Program-made: the position numbers and the translations under genes
Shown: positions 17,357 through 24,425 of the stretch, one piece after another
Numbering within the stretch: position 1 is the stretch's first letter
How the letters are laid out: each line of letters begins with the position of its first letter
Source of the DNA: Alistipes sp.
GTDB lineage: Bacteria; Bacteroidota; Bacteroidia; Bacteroidales; Rikenellaceae
Assembly (NCBI GenBank): GCA_020026335.1
Contig: JAHHQO010000008.1
Span: forward strand, 1 to 64,000
Direction: 5' to 3'
Length of the DNA stretch: 64,000 nucleotides
The notes under the pieces: model-generated
The model's input: only the letters and a program-made list of their open reading frames with translations
Databases searched by the model: none
Told to the model about the DNA's origin: nothing

Positions 17357-17513
17357 TGGCAGGTCTTCTGACTTACTCCTGTTTCGGAGCCTTCCCGACG
17401 TCGAATTGTCAGTGGCGTTAGATATCCGAAACCTCTTGGGGAGCTGCACAGCAGCGGGACTGTACGGGATTTCCACCCGTTTCCCTTTTAATTCCGTCCT
17501 CCAACGGAGGACT
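17357..17513 (-). ncRNA. Cobalamin riboswitch on the cobO side
   Basis: On the minus strand the conserved blocks appear in order: AAAAGGGAAACGGGTGGAAA, then CCCGTACAGTCCCGCTGC, TGCAGCTCCCC, GCCACTG, GGGAAGGCTCCG and the B12 box GAGTAAGTCAGAAGACCTGCC (split here as GAGTAAGTC and AGAAGACCTGCC). The aptamer is textbook-like. Its transcript runs leftward toward cobO; no other leftward gene intervenes. The unusual feature is the roughly 300 nt between the aptamer and the terminator before cobO. Confidence 0.92.
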
Positions 17514-17536
17514 CATGCGGAAACCATATCTGAAAA

Positions 17537-17570
17537 CAAATATACATTTTTATTCCGAGATTTGTTCAAA
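17537..17570 (-). promoter_or_regulatory. Probable promoter of the riboswitch-cobO transcript
   Basis: The minus strand shows -7 TATATTTG (17544-17537) and an upstream TTTG at 17570-17567 with a slightly long 22-bp spacer. It sits immediately 5' of the aptamer and its -33 box lies inside the perfect inverted repeat. Confidence 0.55.
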
Positions 17571-17605
17571 AATGGAGAATTATTTTTGAACAAATCGAAT
17601 TCTCC
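17559..17605. repeat. Interleaved inverted repeats at the divergent cobO/DUF2284 promoters
   Basis: GATTTGTTCAAAAAT (17559-17573) is the exact reverse complement of ATTTTTGAACAAATC (17582-17596), 15 bp with an 8-nt spacer. The spacer GGAGAATT (17574-17581) is itself complementary to AATTCTCC (17598-17605). Such a site between divergent promoters could be a repressor operator or an RNA switch; no regulator gene is nearby. Confidence 0.7.
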
Positions 17606-17629
17606 GCAGAAAAGGTTATTTTTGTGGGT

Positions 17630-18211
17630 ATGGAAAATCAACTCATGTATCGGGTGGAGGATTTCACCGCCGAAATAGGCGTGGAGGAGTATATCACGCG
17701 GTTCCGCGATGTGGAGCGTGTGGGCGGCTACTGCCGTGCCTGCTCCAACTATGGTCGCAGTTGGGGCTGTCCTCCCTTTGATTTCGATGTGGAGCGACAT
17801 CTGCGCCAATATCGCCACGCGCTGATTGTCGCCACACGGATTACCCCCTTGGAGGAGCGCGTGCCTTTCTCGCGCTCGGGGGAGATTCTGCTGCCCGAAC
17901 GCCGACGACTCGAACACCAACTGTTGGAGATGGAACGCCGCTATGGTGGGCGCGCCTTCTCCTATGTGGGTACCTGTCTCTATTGCCCCGAGGGTCGCTG
18001 TACCCGTTTGCAGGGACTGCCGTGTCGTCACCCCGACAAGGTGCGCCCCTCGCTGGAGGCGTGCGGTTTCGACATCGGACGCACCACGGAGGAACTGTTC
18101 GGCATGCCGCTGAAGTGGGGGCGTGACGGGTGGATGCCCGAATATCTGATTTTGGTCTGTGGCTTTCTCCACAATGCGGAGGGGGTCGTATGGGAAAAAT
18201 GCAACAAGTGA
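17630..18211 (+). CDS. DUF2284 family cysteine-rich protein
   Basis: 193-residue predicted metal-binding protein of unknown function. Conserved cysteines occur as C35-x2-C38 with C47 (YCRACSNYGRSWGCPPF) and again in GTCLYCPEGRC near residue 120 and LPCRHP, typical of DUF2284, which is thought to bind metal or an iron-sulfur cluster. ATG 17630 is chosen; an in-frame GTG at 17624 overlaps the -7-like TATTTTTG (17617-17624), so the message may be leaderless. It overlaps the next gene by 1 bp (TGATG) and is divergent from riboswitch-controlled cobO, so a link to corrinoid metabolism is possible. Confidence 0.82.
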   Translation: MENQLMYRVEDFTAEIGVEEYITRFRDVERVGGYCRACSNYGRSWGCPPFDFDVERHLRQYRHALIVATRITPLEERVPFSRSGEILLPERRRLEHQLLEMERRYGGRAFSYVGTCLYCPEGRCTRLQGLPCRHPDKVRPSLEACGFDIGRTTEELFGMPLKWGRDGWMPEYLILVCGFLHNAEGVVWEKCNK

Positions 18212-18921
18212 TGAACGCAACGCGTAAAAAAGCCGTGATGAACTGGAGCGGTGGCAAGGACTCCGCCCACGCCCTGTGGCGGATTCTCCAATCGGGGGAG
18301 TATGAGGTGGTGGCACTGCTGACGACCATCAATCGCGACTCCGAACGCTCGACCATGCACGCCATACCGCGCGAGATGCTCGCCCGACAGGCGGAAGCAC
18401 TCGGCATACCCCTTTACACCGTGGGGCTGGCGTCGGGTGGCAGTATGGAGGACTACTCGCGAGAGATGGAGCGCGCGGCACGCCATTTTCGGGAGATGGG
18501 GGTGAGCCATTTTATTTTTGGTGATATTTTCCTGTCGGACATCATCGCCTACCGCCGCGAGCAGTGCGCCAAAGTGGGGCTGGAGGTGGTCGAACCCCTT
18601 TATGGCAAAACCTCCGCGGAGGTGATGGAGGATTTCCTGCGCTCGGGCATACAGTGTCGCGTGGTCACCACCATGGCGGACGGTCTGGGACTCGATGCCA
18701 TCGGTCGGCTCATCGACCGCGAATTTATCGCTTCGTTTCCTGCGGAGGTAGACCCCAACGGCGAGAATGGCGAATACCACACGCTGTGCTATGACGGACC
18801 CCTGTTCCGCCACCCCGTGGAGTATCGTCTCGGTGTGCCTTACACCCGAAGTTACGATATCAAAACCGATGACGGCAAGGTGACGCGCTACGCCTATTGC
18901 TTTGCCGATATTCAGTTGTAG
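18211..18921 (+). CDS. PP-loop ATPase of the diphthine-ammonia ligase (Dph6/MJ0570) family
   Basis: 236-residue N-type ATP pyrophosphatase. The PP-loop SGGKDS is at residues 13-18. The region GENGEYHTLCYDGPLF near the C-terminus is the conserved Dph6-like motif. Eukaryotic Dph6 amidates diphthine on elongation factor 2, but bacteria lack diphthamide, so the true substrate here is unknown and may be another carboxylate. ATG 18211 overlaps the DUF2284 stop codon; the ORF could be extended to 18130, but that would overlap the upstream gene by 82 bp. The tight pairing suggests a joint function. Confidence 0.85.
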   Translation: MNATRKKAVMNWSGGKDSAHALWRILQSGEYEVVALLTTINRDSERSTMHAIPREMLARQAEALGIPLYTVGLASGGSMEDYSREMERAARHFREMGVSHFIFGDIFLSDIIAYRREQCAKVGLEVVEPLYGKTSAEVMEDFLRSGIQCRVVTTMADGLGLDAIGRLIDREFIASFPAEVDPNGENGEYHTLCYDGPLFRHPVEYRLGVPYTRSYDIKTDDGKVTRYAYCFADIQL

Positions 18922-19217
18922 GAAATTGTGTGCGCCCGTGCGCCAAAGAATAGGGGAGGGCGGTGAGCCTTCCCCTTGTTTTTTGTCTGTTGCTGCGGTG
19001 TTTGTCGCGCGTCTGCGTTGATGGGTTCACACACACACTCTCTCTCTCTGCTGTTTCTCTTACACGTCCTTTCTTTCTGTGCACAGCTTTTCGCTCCGAC
19101 ACATTCCTTCCGCGAACATTCCCTTCTTCACGTCCCTCGTCCTCGCATCGCACGCTCCGCATCACACGCCCACACACATACACCTCGCCCCCCCCCTCCT
19201 TCCTCACATACAGGCAC
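18922..19217. other. Pyrimidine-rich gene-free stretch
   Basis: Strongly C/T- and CA-rich on the plus strand, with runs such as ACACACACACTCTCTCTCTC near 19029 and C7 near 19188. No gene is supported. It ends at the enolase terminator. Confidence 0.6.
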
Positions 19218-19250
19218 AAAAAAAGCGGCATCGCAATTTGCGATGCCGCT
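19218..19250 (-). terminator. Enolase terminator
   Basis: AGCGGCATCGCAA/TTGCGATGCCGCT 13-bp stem; read leftward it is followed by a T-run (A7 on the plus strand). Confidence 0.9.
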
Positions 19251-19275
19251 CGGTGTTAAGAAATATATCTCAATA

Positions 19276-20562
19276 TTACTTGCGATAAACCTTCTTGTAG
19301 CCATAGATAGCCTCGTCACCCAACTCCTCCTCGATACGGAGCAACTGGTTGTACTTAGCCATACGGTCCGAACGAGACATTGAACCGGTCTTGATCTGAC
19401 CCGAGTTGGTTGCAACTGCGATGTCGGCGATAGTCGAATCCTCAGTCTCACCCGAACGGTGTGAAGTAACCGAAGTGAAGCCTGCACGGTGAGCCATCTC
19501 GATAGCGTCGAGAGTCTCGGTCAGGGTACCAATCTGGTTAACCTTGATAAGGATAGAGTTGGTGCAACCCATCTCGATACCCTTCTTCAGGAAGTCAACG
19601 TTGGTTACGAACAAGTCGTCACCGACCAGCTGGCACTTGCTGCCCAGCTCGGCGGTCAGCAGCTGCCAACCCTCCCAGTCGTTCTCCGACATACCGTCCT
19701 CGATAGAGTCGATAGGATACTTTGCAACAAGACCCTTCAGGTACTCAACCTGCTCCTTCGAGTTACGCTTTGCACCGTTCTCGCCCTCGAAGATGGTATA
19801 GTCATAGATACCGTCCTTGTAGAACTCCGAAGCAGCGCAGTCCATACCAATCATAACGTCCTTACCGGGAACGTAACCTGCTGCCTTGATAGCCTCGATG
19901 ATCGACTCGATAGCGTCCTCAGTACCGTTCAGTGCGGGAGCGAAACCACCCTCGTCACCTACTGCAGTCGACAGACCGCGCTTGTGGAGCACCTTCTTCA
20001 AGTTGTGGAATACCTCGGCACCCATGCGCAGACCCTCACGGAGCGAAGGAGCGCCAACGGGACGAATCATGAACTCCTGGAATGCGATAGGAGCATCAGA
20101 GTGCGAACCACCGTTGATGATGTTCATCATGGGAACGGGCAGAGTCTTGGCGTTAGTACCGCCGATATAGCGATAGAGGGGCATGCCGTAAGCGTTAGCA
20201 GCAGCACGAGCAACTGCCAACGATACACCGAGGATAGCGTTTGCACCCAAGTTAGACTTGGTCTTGGTGCCGTCCAGAGCGATCATAGCCTTATCGATAC
20301 CAACCTGATCGTCTACGTTCATACCAATGATGGCGGGAGCGATCTTCTCGTTTACATTCTTCACAGCGTTCAGAACGCCCTTACCGAGGTAACGGCTCTT
20401 GTCACCGTCACGAAGCTCCAAAGCCTCGTTCTCACCTGTTGACGCACCGCTGGGAACAGCTGCACGACCGAATGCACCCGATACAGTGCGAACCTCAACC
20501 TCAATGGTCGGATTTCCTCTTGAATCGAGGATTTCTCTTGCATGAATCTCTACAATCTGCAT
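19276..20562 (-). CDS. eno: Enolase
   Basis: 428-residue glycolytic enzyme interconverting 2-phosphoglycerate and phosphoenolpyruvate with Mg2+. Key parts visible: HAREILDSRGNPTIEVE at the start, the catalytic-loop region SGASTGENEALELRDGD, the metal-binding region VMIGMDCAASEF, and SHRSGETEDSTIADIAV near the C-terminus. Length and start are standard. Its sequence shows restricted, highly biased codon use, as expected for a highly expressed gene. It is monocistronic with a strong terminator, and TAACTTTG (20625-20618 on the minus strand) is a likely -7 box. Confidence 0.98.
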   Translation of the reverse strand: MQIVEIHAREILDSRGNPTIEVEVRTVSGAFGRAAVPSGASTGENEALELRDGDKSRYLGKGVLNAVKNVNEKIAPAIIGMNVDDQVGIDKAMIALDGTKTKSNLGANAILGVSLAVARAAANAYGMPLYRYIGGTNAKTLPVPMMNIINGGSHSDAPIAFQEFMIRPVGAPSLREGLRMGAEVFHNLKKVLHKRGLSTAVGDEGGFAPALNGTEDAIESIIEAIKAAGYVPGKDVMIGMDCAASEFYKDGIYDYTIFEGENGAKRNSKEQVEYLKGLVAKYPIDSIEDGMSENDWEGWQLLTAELGSKCQLVGDDLFVTNVDFLKKGIEMGCTNSILIKVNQIGTLTETLDAIEMAHRAGFTSVTSHRSGETEDSTIADIAVATNSGQIKTGSMSRSDRMAKYNQLLRIEEELGDEAIYGYKKVYRK

Positions 20563-20617
20563 AGTTGTAATGTTTTGAAATTATGGTTTTTTGAATCTTT
20601 ATTCAGATTTCATTGCA

Positions 20618-20625
20618 CAAAGTTA
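20618..20625 (-). promoter_or_regulatory. Probable -7 element of eno
   Basis: TAACTTTG on the minus strand, about 55 bp ahead of the enolase start. No clear TTTG -33 box at 19-21 bp. Confidence 0.5.
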
Positions 20626-20709
20626 CAAAATAATTGTGAATTTCGGAAAATTCGTGTTTTTTTTTCGCATTAATTCACGAATAATTCGTTATATTAATGG
20701 CCGATGTCT

Positions 20710-20717
20710 TATCTTTG
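20710..20717 (+). promoter_or_regulatory. Probable -7 element of the antiporter gene
   Basis: TATCTTTG, an exact TAnnTTTG match, about 40 bp before the ATG at 20759. The -33 region is weak. Confidence 0.5.
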
Positions 20718-20758
20718 CCCGCGAATTTATTAAGACACTGCAAAATATCATCAAAATC

Positions 20759-21931
20759 ATGCGAAAAGTTATCTCTTTTTCACTCTTTTTGATGTTGGGA
20801 CTTCTGCTGTCTCAACTCCTGCCCGGCTATATGGGCAGCGAAGGGTATGCCTCTTTCAAATCATTCACCGACATATTGCTCTACGTTGCGCTGTCGTTCA
20901 TCATGATTAACGTGGGTCGTGAGTTCGAAATCGACAAAAGCCGCTGGCGCAGTTATACGGCCGACTATTTCATCGCCATGGTCACCGCGGCACTCCCGTG
21001 GCTGCTCATCGCCCTGTATTATATATTTGTGTTGCTGCCGCCCTCGCTGTGGGGCAACCTCGCTGCCTGGAAAGAGAATCTGCTGCTGAGCCGTTTCGCC
21101 GCTCCCACATCGGCAGGTATCCTCTTCACGATGCTGGCCGCCATCAACTTGAAAGACAGCTGGATATACCGCAAAATCCAGGTTCTGGCCATCTTCGATG
21201 ACCTCGATACCATATTGCTGATGATTCCCCTCCAGATTTTCATGATTGGTCTCAAGTGGCAGATGGGCGTTATCCTCGTGGTGGTGACCGTGCTGCTGGC
21301 CATCGGCTGGAAGTGGCAGGGACAGTGGCAGGCCGACCAGCGTTGGCACCGCATTCTCTCGTATGCTGTCCTGGTGGCAGCCGTGACACAGGGCATCTAT
21401 TGGGTGACCGACTACCTGTGGGGTCACGACGGCAGTATCCATATCGAGGTGCTGTTGCCCGCCTTCGTCATCGGTATGCTCATGTCGCACAAACACATCG
21501 ACACCCCTACCGAGCACCGTGTGGCTTCGGGTATCTCGTTCCTCTTCATGCTGCTGGTGGGTCTGAGTATGCCGCTCATCGGTAGCGAGACCCATCCCGA
21601 GGAGGGATTGGCGGTGACGGCTGCGCAGCCTGCCATGTCGTGGGGCATGATTCTGTTGCACGTGCTGGCGGTGTCGGCACTCTCCAACATTGGTAAGCTG
21701 ATGCCCGTATTCTTCTACCGCGACCGTTCGCTGAAAGAGCGTCTGGCACTCTCCATCGGTATGTTTACCCGTGGCGAGGTGGGTGCCGGCGTGGTGTTCA
21801 TCGCCCTGGGTTACAACCTCGGAGGTCCTGCCCTCATCATCTCGGTGCTGACTTTGGTTTTCAATCTCATACTCACGGGTGGTTTCGTGTTGATGGTCAA
21901 ACATTTGGCACTCAGTGCGGAGAAAAGATAA
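20759..21931 (+). CDS. Cation:proton antiporter, CPA2-like inner membrane protein
   Basis: 390-residue polytopic membrane protein with about 11-12 hydrophobic segments. GRIKTR-like gating motifs are absent, but the pattern RFAAPTSAGILFTMLAA and IFDDLDTILLMIP resembles the core transmembrane helices of Na+/H+ exchangers, with the paired Asp of the ion-binding site. FTRGEVGAGVVFIALGYN near the C-terminus fits the family. ATG 20759 is chosen because the upstream frame to 20591 passes through promoter and AT-rich DNA. Transported ions are not evident. It is a single gene followed by a terminator. Confidence 0.8.
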   Translation: MRKVISFSLFLMLGLLLSQLLPGYMGSEGYASFKSFTDILLYVALSFIMINVGREFEIDKSRWRSYTADYFIAMVTAALPWLLIALYYIFVLLPPSLWGNLAAWKENLLLSRFAAPTSAGILFTMLAAINLKDSWIYRKIQVLAIFDDLDTILLMIPLQIFMIGLKWQMGVILVVVTVLLAIGWKWQGQWQADQRWHRILSYAVLVAAVTQGIYWVTDYLWGHDGSIHIEVLLPAFVIGMLMSHKHIDTPTEHRVASGISFLFMLLVGLSMPLIGSETHPEEGLAVTAAQPAMSWGMILLHVLAVSALSNIGKLMPVFFYRDRSLKERLALSIGMFTRGEVGAGVVFIALGYNLGGPALIISVLTLVFNLILTGGFVLMVKHLALSAEKR

Positions 21932-21957
21932 GGGGTACGAATCCTTCTATTATATAT

Positions 21958-21989
21958 AAGTCGGGGCGACATCGATTGCTCCGACTTTT
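21958..21989 (+). terminator. Terminator of the antiporter gene
   Basis: AAGTCGGGGC pairs with GCTCCGACTT (one G-T pair) around a short loop, followed by a T-rich tail. Confidence 0.75.
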
Positions 21990-22074
21990 CTTATAATAGT
22001 GTCACCAATAATCATACATTTTGTTCGAAATCGCAAAAAATTTGCCCGAATAGAACAACAAGAGAATTTTTTTC

Positions 22075-22082
22075 TATATTTG
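22075..22082 (+). promoter_or_regulatory. Probable -7 element of the beta-barrel protein gene
   Basis: TATATTTG, about 120 bp upstream of the ATG at 22202. The leader has no recognised motif. Confidence 0.45.
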
Positions 22083-22201
22083 CTACCACAAAACGAAAAA
22101 AAATGGTGCGTGCCACCTCGGAAAAGGGCGGACGGCTCTGCGCACGACAGGTATACTATGGCATCGGTGAGTCGCGATGTACACACTAACTTTAATTGAA
22201 T

Positions 22202-22891
22202 ATGAAAAAATTCATGGTTCTGGCAGCCCTCCTTCTGATGGGCGTGTCTACCGTATCGGCACAGCGTTTCGGCGAAATGTTCGGCAAGAACAAGAAGGGT
22301 GACGTTACTTTCGGTGTGCGTGCCGGTGTAAACTTCTCGGATTTGACCTTTAAGTACAACGACATCGTTTACGACCATGAGGCTCGTACCGGTTTCCAGC
22401 TGGGTGGTATTGTCGATATTCCGTTGTTCAACGGTTTCTATATCCAGCCGGGTCTGTTCGTCACTTCGCGTGGTGCAACCCTCAACAGCGGTGAGAACCA
22501 CGAGATCGTGGCATCGCCCATCTATCTGGCTGTTCCCGTTTTGGCTTCGTTCCGCGGTGATGTTTGCGACTGGTGCAACCTCCAGTTCAATGTAGGTCCC
22601 TACCTCGGTGTAGGTCTGGGTGGCCGTTACAAGTTCAAGCACGCAGGCGAGCCTACCGTGAAGCACGACTTCTTCGGCAGCAACCCCAAGACCGGCGATT
22701 TTGAGATTGACGATTATGTAGGTGACAACTCGCGCTTCGATATGGGTTTCTCGTTCGGTGTGGGTGCAACCTTCATCAAGCACTGGTATGTAGGTTTCCA
22801 GTATGACCTCGGTCTGGTGGACATCGACAAGACGACAGGTGCCAAGGTACACAACGGCAACTTCGCCATCCAGGTAGGTTACAACTTCTAA
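22202..22891 (+). CDS. Outer membrane beta-barrel protein, PorT-like family
   Basis: 229-residue small outer membrane protein. A signal peptide, MKKFMVLAALLLMGVSTVSA, precedes repeated amphipathic strands with Gly/aromatic alternation (VRAGVNFSDLTF, GFYIQPGLFVTSRG, VGPYLGVGLGGRYKF) and a terminal aromatic residue (VGYNF). This fits the Bacteroidetes PF13568-type beta-barrels. The start at 22202 follows an A-rich initiation region; an in-frame TTG at 22196 is less likely. Its ligand or partner is unknown. Monocistronic. Confidence 0.85.
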   Translation: MKKFMVLAALLLMGVSTVSAQRFGEMFGKNKKGDVTFGVRAGVNFSDLTFKYNDIVYDHEARTGFQLGGIVDIPLFNGFYIQPGLFVTSRGATLNSGENHEIVASPIYLAVPVLASFRGDVCDWCNLQFNVGPYLGVGLGGRYKFKHAGEPTVKHDFFGSNPKTGDFEIDDYVGDNSRFDMGFSFGVGATFIKHWYVGFQYDLGLVDIDKTTGAKVHNGNFAIQVGYNF

Positions 22892-22911
22892 TCGGAAGCG
22901 AATATAAAATG

Positions 22912-22947
22912 AAATCCCCCGACATGAGTGTCGGGGGATTTTTTTTG
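22912..22947 (+). terminator. Terminator of the beta-barrel protein gene
   Basis: AAATCCCCCGACA/TGTCGGGGGATTT 13-bp stem with T8. The A residues on the other side could also help end leftward transcripts. Confidence 0.9.
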
Positions 22948-22993
22948 TGTTTACTATAAAAGGTATTTTCCTCTATAATACTATAAATAGGTA

Positions 22994-24202
22994 TTATCGA
23001 ATCAGCACCGAAGAATCGCCGTAGCTCAAGAAGCGGAAGTCGTGCTCCATGGCATACTTATAGATTTTGCGCCAGTCGTCACCCACATACGCCGAGACGA
23101 GCAGCAGCAGGGTGGAGCAGGGCTGGTGGAAGTTGGTGATGATGTTCCTTACGATGCGGAACTCGTAATCGAGAGGCGTAATCATAATCTGTGTGGCGGA
23201 CTTCATGCGGTCGATGCCCTGCGCCTTCATGTAGGCGATGAGGGTGTCGAGGGCTTCCGCTCCCGTGAACGAGTGGGGAATGTCGTATAGCTCCCACTGA
23301 CCGATGACGCGCTCCAAGTCGGGATTGCCGCCCTCGTGAATACGCCATGCCAGAGCTGGCAGAGATTCGAGCGTGCGCACCGATGTTGTGCCCACGGCGG
23401 TGATGGCGCCCCACTTGCTGCGCATATGTTCCAGCGTGGAGAGGTTTACCTCGAAATGCTCGGTGTGCATGGGGTGCTTGGTGGCGTCGTCGTTCTTCAC
23501 GGGCAGGAAAGTACCTGCACCCACATGAAGGGTCACGCCCTCGAACTCGAAGCCGCGTTGCTTCATCTTCTCCATCAGCTCCTCGGTGAAGTGAAGACCT
23601 GCGGTGGGGGCAGCCACCGAACCCTCAAATCGGGAGTAGACGGTCTGATAACGGGTGTTGTCAATCTCCTGACTCTCACGGTTGAGGTAGGGGGGGATGG
23701 GAATTTTACCCAGATGCTCCAACAGCTGTCCGAAGGTCATGTCTGCCGACCACTCGAAACGCACCAGACGCTCGCGTCCGTTCTCGCCCGTAATCCATGC
23801 GCGGAGATACTCGGCGCGACCCTCGTGCTCGAAGTTGATTTCCACATAACCCTCTTTCCACTTGCGGACATTGCCCACGATGCACGACCACTCGCACGAA
23901 CCCTTCACTGCAAAGGCGCGCTCATAGTCAGCGGGTTGGTGGGGTTCGAGACAGAAGACCTCGATGCGTGCACCCGAAGCCTTGTGCATGATGATGCGGG
24001 CGCGAATGACCTTGGTGTTGTTGAACACCAGCAGCTGACCCTGGGGCAGCACATCGCCAATGTCGCAAAAATGACGCTCGGAAATTTCGCCGCCGCGCCA
24101 AATCAAAAGTTTTGACGAGCTGCGGTTTTCGAGGGGATATTTGGCGATTCGCTCCTCGGGAAGCTCGTAATTGAAGTCGTTTATTGATATATGTCGTTCC
24201 AT
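22994..24202 (-). CDS. queA: S-adenosylmethionine:tRNA ribosyltransferase-isomerase
   Basis: 402-residue enzyme that adds the ribosyl part of SAM to 7-aminomethyl-7-deazaguanine at tRNA position 34, forming epoxyqueuosine. Family motifs: DFNYELPEERIAKYP at the start, LLVFNNTKVIRAR, the central AAPTAGLHFT, THVGAGTFLPV-like LHVGAGTFLPV, and NFHQPCSTLLLLVSA near the C-terminus. Start MERHISI at 24202 is preferred; ATGs at 24211 and 24223 are also possible, since the -7-like TAATTTTG (24228-24221) lies just upstream and overlaps the last option. It is divergent from nadB with back-to-back promoters. Confidence 0.95.
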   Translation of the reverse strand: MERHISINDFNYELPEERIAKYPLENRSSSKLLIWRGGEISERHFCDIGDVLPQGQLLVFNNTKVIRARIIMHKASGARIEVFCLEPHQPADYERAFAVKGSCEWSCIVGNVRKWKEGYVEINFEHEGRAEYLRAWITGENGRERLVRFEWSADMTFGQLLEHLGKIPIPPYLNRESQEIDNTRYQTVYSRFEGSVAAPTAGLHFTEELMEKMKQRGFEFEGVTLHVGAGTFLPVKNDDATKHPMHTEHFEVNLSTLEHMRSKWGAITAVGTTSVRTLESLPALAWRIHEGGNPDLERVIGQWELYDIPHSFTGAEALDTLIAYMKAQGIDRMKSATQIMITPLDYEFRIVRNIITNFHQPCSTLLLLVSAYVGDDWRKIYKYAMEHDFRFLSYGDSSVLIR

Positions 24203-24220
24203 TTTCTGCATATTGTTGGG

Positions 24221-24246
24221 CAAAATTACAAATTTTTGTAACTTTG
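24221..24246. promoter_or_regulatory. Back-to-back -7 elements for queA (leftward) and nadB (rightward)
   Basis: On the minus strand TAATTTTG (24228-24221) faces queA; on the plus strand TAACTTTG (24239-24246) faces nadB. They are 10 bp apart, so the two polymerases would compete. Neither has a perfect -33 TTTG. Confidence 0.5.
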
Positions 24247-24305
24247 ACGCGCTTAAATGCCAAAGAAAAACGAAGCATCCCTTTCGAAAAAGGATATTTA
24301 ACAGG

Positions 24306-24418
24306 GATTATCGATGTCGGCGTGGGTGGTTTCACCCATCAAACAATGTGCAGAGGCGGTCGATTATCGATAACACAGTGCGGCTCTAAAGTCGTAGTCA
24401 GGTGCTCTCTGCAAACAT
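24306..24418 (+). promoter_or_regulatory. Structured nadB leader, no known riboswitch recognised
   Basis: The predicted leader of about 170 nt can form a hairpin TGGGT/ACCCA near 24324-24339 and a larger one closed by ATGTGCAGAG (about 24347-24356) with CTCTGCAAACAT (about 24406-24417), ending 8 nt before the start codon. A direct repeat GATTATCGAT lies at 24306 and 24362. It does not match a riboswitch class I know. It could control translation of nadB. Confidence 0.35.
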
Positions 24419-24425
24419 TAAGATT

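Larger units (their letters stand above)
16977..17629. other. Regulatory intergenic region between cobO and the DUF2284 gene
   Basis: 653 bp without a credible gene. From right to left it holds an inverted repeat at the divergent promoters, a minus-strand cobalamin riboswitch, a 137-bp element with inverted ends, and a strong terminator just before cobO. A direct repeat CTTGACGATA occurs at 17272 and 17301. ORFs read through the riboswitch are judged spurious. Confidence 0.7.

Noticed and set aside
17219..17476. 85-codon minus-strand frame just upstream of cobO
   Set aside because: It runs through the conserved core of the cobalamin riboswitch, so its sequence is explained by RNA structure and not by coding.
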